From the NCBI RefSeq assembly GCF_963662255.1, contig NC_085056.1, positions 8,684,216 through 8,748,215 on the forward strand: a DNA stretch of 64,000 nucleotides, read 5' to 3'. The notes below the pieces were generated by a model. It was not told where the DNA came from and made no database searches. It saw only the letters and a program-made list of their open reading frames with translations. The translations under genes were made by a program, and so were the position numbers. The first letter of the stretch is position 1. Each line of letters begins with the position of its first letter. Source of the DNA: Cinclus cinclus. Taxonomy: Eukaryota; Chordata; Aves; Passeriformes; Cinclidae. Positions 1 through 9,698 of this stretch are shown in pieces.

Positions 1-371
1 GGCAGATATAAAAGATTTGGCAATTGTGTCTGCAACTGCCAAAGCATCTCTTAACTGTAAAGCAAATGGTGAAAACTGGATTGTCAGCCTGTCTGCAACA
101 CAGATAAGTACTGAGATGGTATTAAGAAGTGAGGAAAAACTACTTAATTATCCTAGGTATCCATGTGAAAGTAGTTTCTATGTATTTTCTGTTTCTCAAC
201 ATAGGTTTTATTTCTCCACAGAAGCCCTGTGGGCTTGGTATGGATATTGTGCAAAATTCTAATATAAATAAAAAAATCCCTTGAAACTAGTGCCACTAAC
301 AAAAGTTTAGTAAGAGCTTGGGAAATAGGGGCTTGTCAGAGGCTAAAACCTGTTGCATCAACAGTTCTTAC
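1..371. other. DNAAF1 intron, partial
   Basis: AT-rich sequence downstream (in gene sense) of the DNAAF1 LRR exon. I see no further DNAAF1 exon and no repeat. Confidence 0.7.
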
Positions 372-3300
372 AGAGATTCTCAATGGTCCTTATGTAGTTG
401 TTACTGATATTGAGGGAATCCAGCTTTTGTAAGGGTTCAAGGTTTTCAATTTTCTCAATTAAATTGAGTTGTAAGTAGAGGCAACGCAATTCTGTCTGAG
501 CCTCCAAATTCTCAATTTTTCTTAAGCCATTGCATTGCAGCCACAAACACTTCAGTCCACTATATTCTTCAAGATTCTCCAGTCGGTCAAATCCTGCAGA
601 GAAAAAAAGATGTCTTAAAATGAAAAGGCATTGGCTGAACACAACTCTTTGGACAAAAAAAAATCCATTAAACCAGAGCTGCTGAAACAGCCTGAGAGAA
701 CACTGGTACTGAAGTTACAGCATTATTTCCACTGAATTCATGATAGTGTTTCTGGCCCATAAAGGCAAAACCAGGTTGGTACCTATTCTGGTCTGTATCT
801 CAGCAGCCCTTTAGATGCTAAATCATACATAGCAAACCCAAGGCTGAATGCAGAAGCTAGCATATCCTATTTATTTGGAAGATTTCTTAGGCTAACTTGG
901 ACCAAGTAACTGCATCATGCAAAAACCTGCTCAGAGATCACCAGAGGATGAGAAATGTTCATTCTAACAATTTCTTTTTCTTTCAGTAGTGTTTGCAAAC
1001 ACGCAGCAAGTCTTTGCTGCTTATTTTCCTCTTGACCATTCTTATTTGGCAGTAAAAAAGTTTCAAAAGCTGGAAAAAGCTCTTTATACAAACAATTTAA
1101 GGAAAAATATGTATATTTACCTCTGAGTGCAACCCAGGTATTTTAAGACATTTCTCAGAGGCTCCTGTTTCAGTAAAAGAAACCAAAAATATGTCCCTTG
1201 ATTCCTATTGATCATTTGGATGGCTCCACAAAGTGAGTCAGATGTACAGTTTACTTTTCTACCTTCATATTGACTCATTTTGTTTCCCAAATCCAGTATT
1301 ACATAAAATTGTGTTTCTAATTTAGAAGAATGACTAGATACCTTACTTCAGTGAGCCATGAAGTCCATTCTCTGCTAAAATGCTACTTAGATTGATCAAG
1401 CTAGGCAGTCATGTCCCCATCTTACCTTTATAATGCAAGTACAGTGTATCATTTAAGTATGGAGTCCAGTATAATTTCTGCTGTTTACAGATGTCTAGCA
1501 GAATCTTTTTTGTCATTCTAAAATAGTACAAGGAAGCAGAAGCAAAATAAAAAATGTATTTCAGTGCACAGTCTGACATCTTTGGTTTCCTTGCAGAATC
1601 CATTGCAATACAATTAACATTTCTTTCATGCAAGAGAAATAGCTACAGCTTTCAAAATTATACTATAATATATATTATATTAAAATAAAAAATAAAAAAG
1701 TTCTGGATTTTTTAGTGTGGCTTTAAATTCTACCTTTGAAGTGAGTTACCAGGCCCTTCTGCTAAAAAGCAGAGGGTTCATAGGAAAATGGGCAGGGGAA
1801 TTAGAGAGTCCATCTTCTTGGAAAAGGGCATTATGATTTTATATTAGTTTCTGGTTCCCATGTTAGCTTCCTGTACAATTACTTTCTCCATTTCTTATTG
1901 CTTTGGTACAGGACTTTTGGTGGCAGAGCCAAAATGTAGAACTTTTTCTCAGACTAGAAAAATCAATAGTAATCAACCCAACATTTTACTAAAATGCTGA
2001 CTCCAAAATAGCACTCAAAAAAAGTTTTGATATACAGCTGTTGGTTGGCTGGGAATGCCACTAGGAATTAACAGAATGCTTTGTCTGAACTGATACAGAG
2101 AAATGGTTAAATCTACTGGCACATGACTTCCACAGGAGTTTGCATAATTTTCTCCAGATCCATTAAATGACTTCATCATGTGATCAGAATGTAGTTTCCT
2201 ACTGTGGCCACAAACCCCAAACACCTGCATGGATACTGGAAATATCACTAATACCTGATTTACCCATTATTCTGAAGTTCATCTTCAAAACTGTTCTCCA
2301 GAACTGAGATGAATACACAGAAGAGCAAAACTACTGATGATGCCAACATATTCACAAACAGTGTATTACCTTACAGAGCCTCTCTTTTCTTCTGTCCTTT
2401 GCCTGGATGAGCTACTTCCAGACTTCTGATCAATACCTGATTTTTGTTCATTTTGTTGATCTGCTCTGGACGTACAGTTGACTTCTTTCTCTTGAGTTTC
2501 AAAAGCTTTATAAATAAGCAAATAGTTGCAATTTAACAGCAAGGGTGGGGAAAATGTGTCATGTTTAAAATTACTTTAGAGAAATATTGAAGAGCACTTG
2601 AATATGAATTTCAAGAAGAGAGCATTTTAACCAAGATTTCTGCTGACATTTTTAATGAAACTCAGTTTTTGTTTTTTTTTTTACACAGCATCATAAAATA
2701 AATAGTAGCAACTGAATTGTCAAAATCTGCTTTTTTTCTTTTTTTTAGATCTGGAAGTCAGATATTATGAATTATTCTTAATATTGTTATAATGTACAGT
2801 GACACGAAAGTATTGACACTAATGTTCATTGGGTGTAAGACATTTAATATGTATTACATTTAATACCAATTTGAGTTTACTGTAAAAAGACTGCAGCAAG
2901 GGTGTATCAGAGTAACCCCAAGCACTGTTAGTCTAGCTCTTATAAAAATTTACCCTTTTGCATTCATTGGAAGGTGTTTTTACACTGCCTTTGATTAATT
3001 GCAATTTCAGTATTTGTCTGTTCAGATACTTGCCCTGAAACTTCTACTTGCACTTGTAGTTCATTCACTGAAAGTGCAAACGATTGTACCAGCTTACTTA
3101 AAAATTTCTGTAATTAGAACATAATAATCAGACGTATTTAGTAACACAAGAAGCAGTGGGCTGAAACTGATGTGCAGAACTTCCACCTGAACATAAGGAA
3201 GAATTTCTTTACTGTGCAGGTGACCATGCACTAGAACTGTTCACCCAGAGACGGTATGGAGTGTCCCTCACAGGAAATATTCCAGAAGCATCTGAGCAGT

Positions 3301-3734
3301 CCTGTGCCCTGGGCTCTGGGATGGCTCTGCCCGAGCAGGGAGGTCGGACCAATGACCTGCTGTGCTCCCTTCAAACCTGACCCATCCTGTGACTGTGATT
3401 ACCCGGCAATAGGAAAGTAAAGACATGTCGAGAAATAAGACCACAGGAAGGTAGCAATCGAGTACGCCTCAATCATGTCAGGGTTTCCAGCGACTTTGCT
3501 GGCAGAAAGCACACACTCGTATTTGCATCCATAGAAGTACGAACAGCCGTGGTGTGCAGGCTTTGTGTGCTGGCGAGCGAGCCGGAGGGGCTCACCTGCG
3601 CTCCCAGCGCTGCCCTCACGCTCCGTGCGGGCACCTCCGCTCCCGGCGTCGCCCAGCGGCGCCTTCGACGCCTCAGGCGCCGGGGCCTCCCCTCTGCGGC
3701 CGCTGCCCGGGTCTCCAGCGGGCGCCTCCTGCAT
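372..3734 (-). CDS. DNAAF1: DNAAF1 (LRRC50), first four coding exons; gene continues off the left edge
   Basis: Dynein axonemal assembly factor 1 is a cytoplasmic leucine-rich-repeat protein needed to preassemble dynein arms of motile cilia. Coding exons on the minus strand are 3734-3596 (ATG at 3734), 2505-2370, 1517-1426 and 593-372; phases 1, 2 and 0 join cleanly. Exon 1 encodes a Gly/Ala/Glu-rich low-complexity start. Exon 2 is a Ser/Gln/Lys-rich linker. Exon 3 reads [19 protein letters not shown] and then [11 protein letters not shown], closely matching the human region before the repeats. Exon 4 holds tandem LRRs ([19 protein letters not shown] and the following repeats). Introns begin with GT and end with AG. 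The start is supported because exon 1 ends in phase 1 (G) and exon 2 opens with CT, completing an Ala codon. The remaining LRRs, LRR cap and C-terminal half lie outside the window. Exon 1 is the least conserved and therefore the least certain exon. Confidence 0.9.
594..2369. other. DNAAF1 introns 2 and 3
   Basis: Intron 3 is 594-1425 and intron 2 is 1518-2369, interrupted only by exon 3. Both are AT-rich; I see no other gene. Confidence 0.75.
2506..3595. other. DNAAF1 intron 1
   Basis: AT-rich, with the CR1 fragment at 3150-3400 in its 5' part. T-rich tracts occur near 2670 and 2735. No other feature is seen. Confidence 0.75.
3150..3400 (+). mobile_element. CR1 LINE 3'-end fragment
   Basis: The text includes TTCCACCTGAACATAAGGAA, a following TTTCTTTACTGTGCAGGTGA, a CACTAGAACTGTTCACCCAGAG block, GAGCAGGGAGGTCGGACCAATGA and a CCTGTGACTGTGAT end. 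This is the order of blocks at the CR1 3' end as I know it from chicken. It is truncated and diverged, as is usual for old copies, and lies just inside DNAAF1 intron 1. Confidence 0.85.
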
Positions 3735-4180
3735 TCTAAACCCCCCGAGCCGGTACAGGATTCACACTCGGCCTTTTTCGGACAAAATGCCCACAGGCTT
3801 TAGTCGGCGGCAGGCGAGGCCCGGAGCGCAGCCCGAGCCCCGGCCGCCGCCTCAGCCGTGGCCATGGCGACACCGCGCGCAGCCCCACAAGGCCCCGCGG
3901 CCGCTCCCGGCGGCCCCGCGCGGTGCGGGCGGCGCGGCGGGCGGAGGGCCCGGCCCGGCCTCGCGGGTGAGGCGCCGGCGGGTCAGGGCCGCGGCGGGGG
4001 TGGGATCTGTCCGGGGCAGCCCGGGACAGAGAGGGTGCCGGGCCGGGTGTTTCAGGGCCGGGGCGGCTCGCTGGGCCAGCGCGGAGAGGGCTCGCCCGGA
4101 GCTCGCTGTCCCGCCCTGGGCGAGGGGCGGGCGGGGTGTGGCGGTGCCGGGCGGCACATCGGGTCCTGCCGAGGAGGGGA
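3580..4180. promoter_or_regulatory. CpG island, bidirectional DNAAF1/HSDL1 promoter
   Basis: A dense run of CpG and G+C contrasts sharply with AT-rich flanks. It covers DNAAF1 exon 1 and the likely non-coding exon 1 of HSDL1, which are divergently oriented. A plausible HSDL1 exon-1 donor is CGCGG/GTGAGG at 3966/3967. Transcription start sites cannot be placed from sequence alone. Confidence 0.8.
3858..3871. promoter_or_regulatory. RFX X-box-like element
   Basis: GTGGCCATGGCGAC fits the RFX X-box pattern GTNRCC-AT-RGYAAC with one mismatch (G for A in the second half-site). It lies about 125 bp upstream of the DNAAF1 start codon, in the CpG island. RFX factors drive motile-cilia genes, so the position makes sense for DNAAF1. 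Confidence 0.6.
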
Positions 4181-4757
4181 CGGATTTGTGCTTGTTTCAA
4201 AAAAATGTATTTATTGGTAGAAGCCGTGTGAGGCACAGCGAGCGCGGTGTGCCTGATGCGCTGCACGGTGCTGTGGTTCAAGGACAGTGGAAGATGCGGT
4301 GCTTTTGGCAGCGCTGGGGACTGATGTTCTGCCTCTGAGCCTGCTTTGTTTCTCATGTAGCTTTTTGTCCTTGAAGGAGCCCGTTGTTTCTTTGTATCTC
4401 AGCTCCCGTGCCGGTTATCCTTGCCTCTCATGTAGGTAGTTTTTAACCTTCCAGTATTGATTTTCACCTGTTCAGCTTCTGCTTGAATTGTTTCATTTAC
4501 CGAATCGTTGATCACTGTTGTTGCAATATAACTGATTAAATAGCTCAACCCTAGGAAAAGGGCTAAACAGTACCTAAACCAGTGGGGATGATGGTAGGTG
4601 ACACCCAAATTTTAGCAGACTGACTTGTGTTTTTTCTGCATCTAAACGGTGCTCAGACTGTAAAATGCTGAATCTCAAAAGTTATCCATACAGTGTGAAA
4701 ATTTTACGTGGCTGAAGAGGCAACTGTAATTGCCTGTGTCTTTTTTATTTTTTTCAG
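3967..4757. other. HSDL1 probable intron 1 (5' UTR intron)
   Basis: Lies between the inferred exon-1 donor (3966/3967) and the TTTTTCAG acceptor at 4757. The first third is CpG-rich, then composition drops. No coding signal. Confidence 0.6.
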
Positions 4758-4770
4758 GCTTATGATCACC

Positions 4771-7700
4771 ATGGCTGCAGTGGATCGATTCTCCCTCTTG
4801 TACAGAGAAATCAGTCGCTCCTGCAGTTTCTATGTAGAAGCCCTGGCTATTGTTGGGGCTTGGTACACAGTAAGAAAGTGTGTGTCTCTGGCGTTGGACA
4901 CTTACAGCGCGCTCAGGCTGCATGTTATTCCGAAGCTGAGTGGGGAGATTGATCTCGTCAAGAAGTACGGGAAATGGGCTGTGGTCACGGGTAAGAGATG
5001 AAGTGGTGTATTTGCTTGTGTTTATGCAACATACTGTGCCAGTACTGTGAAACTGCGTGGCTTGTGGTGCTGGGTGAGCTTTGTGTCTCAGGCTGGGGCC
5101 TTTATTATCTCTGGTTGCAGCTTAATCTGCCTGAGCAGTGGCTGTTGTTCATTGCCTTTATAAATTAATTCCTCAAGAGATGGGCAAGCTGAGTGAGTTG
5201 GCTGACTGCTGAGAAAGAATCATAGCAATTGTTACCCAAATTTGCAAGGTACATCTTGATTGCCTGCAAGTGTAGACAAAGATGTAGACAAGGTCCTTTT
5301 TTTGCTATGGGGTGTTCATATGTGCCCTAGTTCTTCAGCAACATTTGAGTCATGTACCTCTGACATCCCTGCCTTTCATTAAGGTTCTCCTTTGAGATCT
5401 CTCTTGTTGTCATAGAAAATACGAAACTTTTATGAGGGGAATTACAGAAGATGGTTGACAGTGTTGTCTTTACTGTTGTGTCTTTGAATTCAATATATTT
5501 AGAAATAAGAAATAGAAACAGAAAAAAGAATAAAGCTATAATTGAAAGAACTGTCGAAGTAGAAGGCTGATACTGCTCTGTTTTTCACTTGTGTGTTCTA
5601 CTGATGTTTTTTCTTGCAGGTAGCACAGATGGTATTGGGAAGGCTTATGCTGAACAACTGGCGAAGCATGGTGTCAACATCATCTTAGTCAGCCGAAACA
5701 AAGAGAAGCTGGAGGCTGTATCCAGGAGCATATCTGAAACCTATAAAGTGGAAACAGATTTCATAGTAGCTGATTTCAGCAAGGGGCGTGAGCTTTACCC
5801 AGCCATTAAGGAGGCTCTGAAAGACAGAGAAATTGGGATTTTGGTGAATAATGTAGGAATATTTTATGCCCACACAGACTATTTTACTAATCTGTCTGAG
5901 GATACGCTATGGGACTTGATCCATGTAAATATTGCTTCTGCTACCATGATGACACATATCGTGCTGCCAGGCATGGTAAAGAAGAAGAAGGGGGCAATTG
6001 TGAACCTTTCTTCAGCAATCTGTTGTCAGCCAACACCAATGTTGACAGTCTATGGAGCCTCTAAAGTAAGTTGGGGTGTACTGTTAAAAGACATGCATTG
6101 GAAAATACATTATAGGTTGGTTGTTATGAGGGGTTTTTTGAACTCATTCAGCAAAGATGTCAAAATACTTGAATGTTTTCTTGGGATTTGTTTAAATGTT
6201 GGAGGTGAGTGATACATGTATTATTATGCAGTAAACTCTTCATCCTCACCACTGCTGGGCTTTGAACCAAAGTCAGTGCTCTTGGATTTTGTGTGAAGTG
6301 TGGCATAACAGTCATGCTGGGAGAAATGTTGCTTTTCTCAGATGCTCAAAGGAGCGAGACAATTCTGTGGGTCCCATTGAAAGGGTCAAGAATTTAATCT
6401 CTCTCTTCTGCAGCTGAACTGTGCACATACCTCAAGCCTCTTGCATACCAGTATTTGGTAGCAAGAAGGGCTATACTCATGCTCAAGCCACCACTGTGAC
6501 AGAGTGTGGCCTTATCAAGGCACTTCATGTAATCCCATGGAGTGTTGTGGCATATCTGGGGACAAGTGAGAAGAACTCCCCCATAATTGTCCTTCCTGAA
6601 GAGATCCAGCCAGTAATGAATAGAACTGGGCAGCTGGGTGATGCTGGGAGAATGAATGCTCACGGTGATGGTGGATTTACACTGGATGACATGTTGCTGA
6701 ATCCACAAAAGCAGCTGGGATTGTGAAAGGATCTCACCTAGATGCAGTGTCTAAACACAAATAGTTATTGCTCCCAGCTGTTGGTGGCTGCCCTCTGTTG
6801 TAGCCTTGCTCCTGACATAGCTCTTTTATTTCCTTTCGCCTGGAGCAAAACCAGCTCTTACTACTCCAAGGTGTAAAACTCCTTGCAGACTTCCTTCAGT
6901 GTGGAAACTGGCCTATGATTACTGTTTCTGTGCAGGGTATCTGCCCCTTTTATTATGCTAAGTGTATGTAGAACTGCACTTTGAATTACAACAATTAAAG
7001 GGCTTGAATGAAAAAGAAGAAACACAAATGTACCAAAGTTTCTTCATTTAGCTGAGATAATTAAAAATACAAATCCTAGATCAGCAATCCAGCTTCAAGC
7101 CTGGCCTCAGAAGACAGAAGTGAGAACAAGTTGTGTAACATCCTAAGCCCCTTTGTACAGTAACAGTGAATAATGCTTGAAGTGATTGTCATAGTTTTCC
7201 TAAAGCATTTGTACCAGCATTTGTACAAGATGCTTTTCCAACAATCTATTGTGAAAACCTTTTGAAAGGCTGGTTGGGAGCAGAAAGATGTTTTCTCACA
7301 AGCTGAGTCTAAGATGCTCTTTCTCAAGGAGAACTGGCTGTGTGGCATGGCAGTAGCTTCAGCAAGGAAGGCATCAGTGTTGCTGCCCTGATAAGACTGA
7401 GCCAGGCTCATTTTTCTGTCTGATTCCAGCAGTCCCAGTTATCAGCCTTGTGCTTTTCTTGTTCTGTAAAACTAAAATGAGCTAAAGGATGTAATGCAGA
7501 TACACATTACCTTTGTGCATAAGAGGGTCCCAGGAAATAACTAACCTGGGTTCTGAAGAAAACAGTTGAATGCAAAATTCTAATTTTAATAAAACTTTGC
7601 CCTGAGATTTAATTGTAAAAAAAACTTTTTAAAAAAATATATATTTCTGCTTTTGTCTTTCTAGAGCTACTTGGACTATTTCAGTAGGTCACTACATTAT

Positions 7701-8900
7701 GAGTATGCCTCTAAAGGAATTTTTATTCAGAGTCTAATGCCATTTGTAACTTCTACGAATATGGTAGCATTCAGCAGTACTATGTCAAAGAAATCTGTCC
7801 TTCTTCCTACTGCTGAAGAATATGCAAGTCATGCTGTTTCTACTCTTGGGTTATCCATAAGGACCACTGGTTACTGGAAGCATGCATTACAGGTAATGGA
7901 ATTCATTAAACTATTTCATGTTTGTCGGTAGAAGTAAATCAGCTGTTTACTTTCTTAGGAGTCTGAATGAAAACTGCTCATTCTGAAAAAGTGTAATAGT
8001 GTATTGTAGACTTTGTCATTGTTCCATATTTTTCTCACTAGTTCTGCTTTAGAAACTGATGTTTGGGCATACTTATTTTTAAGATCAGAGAGTGAATCCA
8101 ATTCTCCCTTGAAATGTGCACCAAAAATGGGAAACAGGCAACTTTTTACTGAAAAGCAGAATATCTCATTTCTCTTGGGGTGCTGCTTACTGGGGCAAGT
8201 GTTTTACCATCTTTAAACAGAAATACCGTTTTTCAGTCTTAATATATTGAACCTAATTGTACTTTGGGGAAGAGTGAGTAGGGAGGATGGAATAGTAGCA
8301 GGAAAAAAGCCATATTTTTGGTCTAAGCTACCAGGAAGCAGGTGTTCTATTTGTTAGGTTTTTCATTTCTGGGGCAGATTGTTTCATGTACGTTGTTCAC
8401 ATTTCATGTATCCTACCTAGTGGCTTCCTCTAGGATTGGGTTGAGCAGATGGAAATGAAGAAGTGGGGATTAGTCTGAAAGGAATAAAAGAGCCAGGATG
8501 TATTCTGGCCAAGTGTGGCAGTTAAAGGAAGTGGACAGAATTGCTTTTGTGAGCTTGATCAAATCAGGATTCAGGATTTATTTGCAGAACTTAACTGCTC
8601 AGCTGTGGGCGCTATATCTGAAACAGCTACGTATGTGTGCTTCCAAGGGGTTGAATTTTAAGGCTTACTTGATGATATTCAAGCACTTTTTGCCTTGCTA
8701 TAGTAGTGATTTGAGAAACTGTTTAATGGAATGTGTGTTAATTTGTCCCTCCCTTTCATTTTTTTTCTATTTTCTTGTCTCCCTGTGTCTCTCCACAGTT
8801 GACGCTGGGCGAGTGCCTGCCTGAATGGATGTGGGCATGGTTTGCACTGTATTTGAACAGAATTCTACGCAAGGAAGGTTTGGCAGCCAAAGCAAAATAG
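4771..8900 (+). CDS. HSDL1: HSDL1, hydroxysteroid dehydrogenase-like protein 1 (complete)
   Basis: Member of the short-chain dehydrogenase/reductase family, close to the 17-beta-HSD type 3/12 group; mammalian HSDL1 is described as mitochondrial and without measured activity. Coding exons are 4771-4990, 5620-6065, 7665-7892 and 8799-8900, giving 331 residues (human about 330). The N-terminus (about residues 1-65) is hydrophobic and helical. The cofactor motif TGSTDGIG is at 73-80 and NNVG at 150-153. Asn177, Ser205, Tyr218 and Lys222 (YGASK) form a complete SDR catalytic tetrad. In human HSDL1 the tyrosine position is Phe, so this copy differs at the key residue. The start at 4771 has a strong context (ACCATGG). 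An in-frame ATG at 4762 would add three residues but has a weak context. HSDL1 is head to head with DNAAF1 and about 0.75 kb upstream of the MBTPS1 promoter. Confidence 0.95.
4991..8798. other. HSDL1 introns 2-4
   Basis: Introns 4991-5619, 6066-7664 and 7893-8798. They are AT-rich, and I found no recognisable repeat or RNA gene. The block 6420-6730 has more balanced composition and an open frame on each strand, but neither resembles a known protein. Confidence 0.7.
5620..6065 (+). other. HSDL1: HSDL1 catalytic exon (cofactor loop to YGASK)
   Basis: This 446-nt exon encodes most of the Rossmann fold. It contains the Gly-rich loop completed across the 5' junction, the NNVG motif, Asn177, Ser205 (in NLSSA) and Tyr218-x3-Lys222. 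It is bounded by a TTCTTGCAG acceptor and an AAA/GTAAGT donor. The next exon opens with SYLDYFSR, which continues the helix after the active-site lysine. Confidence 0.93.
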
Positions 8901-9389
8901 GAGTCCATGTCCCATGAGACAATTCTGATCTCAGTGTTGCAAAAATGTTTAATGAACCTCGGAGGACTTACTGTAACTTATTCATACCTTGTTAAGCAAG
9001 CTGCTAACCTAGACAACAGAAGTCTGGATCGTCTCTGTATCCTTGTATTAAATAGCTACTCTGCTGCTTTCCTTTATGGTAGACTGCTGATGGTTTTTTA
9101 TATTATTCTCTATTCACTTTCTTATTGAGATAATTGGGCAGGAGCAGGTACAATGTTATTTCTAACAGTAAGTGACAGTCCCTCACATAGTGTTACACGA
9201 TGTCTATTTTTAAAGTTGAGAGAATTTGAGACTCCTCCAACTCCATCTGAAACGGGACCCTAGAAAAATCAAGCCATTCAAAACGACAGCTATGGCGGTG
9301 TGGAGAAGATGGAGAGCGGCTGCGGGGTATCAGGGTCAGGGACCCCTGACAGGTCTGTCCACACCTGACGCCGTCCTCCGCTGGCCCTC
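8901..9389. other. HSDL1 3' UTR and short intergenic gap
   Basis: No AATAAA is evident after the HSDL1 stop. An ATTAAA variant at 9047-9052 is the best poly(A) signal candidate. The MBTPS1 CpG island begins about 350 bp further on. Confidence 0.6.
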
Positions 9390-9611
9390 AAAGCCGCTTG
9401 CTTCAGTCGTACGGGATAAAACTTGTGTTGCCCACAGCGCCTTCCGCCCGCTCGCTCGCCAAGAGGCTTTAAACACATACATTTATTTTGAGCAAGGGCT
9501 TAAATGCAGTTTGGTCGCGGTGCAGCTCCGTGTCCTGCCCGCCCCCGCCGGCGCCGTTCCCTGTACGGAGCGGGATCCCCGCGCGCCCCTTCCCGGGGCC
9601 CGGCCCCGCCC

Positions 9612-9670
9612 GCGCATGCGCAGCGCGGCTCTCGCGAGAGCGCGGCGGTAAACAGCGCACAAGATGGCGG
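9612..9670 (+). promoter_or_regulatory. NRF1 + TCTCGCGAGA + YY1 motif cluster at the MBTPS1 start
   Basis: GCGCATGCGC at 9612-9621 is the palindromic NRF1 site. TCTCGCGAGA at 9630-9639 is the palindromic element found in many TATA-less CpG promoters. AAGATGGCGG at 9661-9670 is the YY1 core found just downstream of start sites. Their order and spacing suggest initiation near 9640-9660. Confidence 0.7.
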
Positions 9671-9698
9671 AGGGCCGGGCGGCGCCGGCGGCGGCGCG
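9664..9698 (+). other. MBTPS1: MBTPS1 probable exon 1, upstream ORF start
   Basis: The ATG inside the YY1 motif opens an Ala-rich frame of 11 codons plus 2 nt up to the GTGAGC donor. Spliced to an acceptor at 11464/11465 (GCATTACAG), it ends at TAA 11487-11489 after 19 codons. The splice join is inferred, not observed. Confidence 0.5.

Noticed and set aside
4762..4764. ATG 4762 as the HSDL1 start
   Set aside because: Weak context; ATG 4771 has a strong one and matches the human MAAVD start.
6394..6726. Overlapping 100-codon frames in HSDL1 intron 3, considered as an extra HSDL1 exon
   Set aside because: Neither continues the SDR fold, and the flanking exons already join in phase without it.
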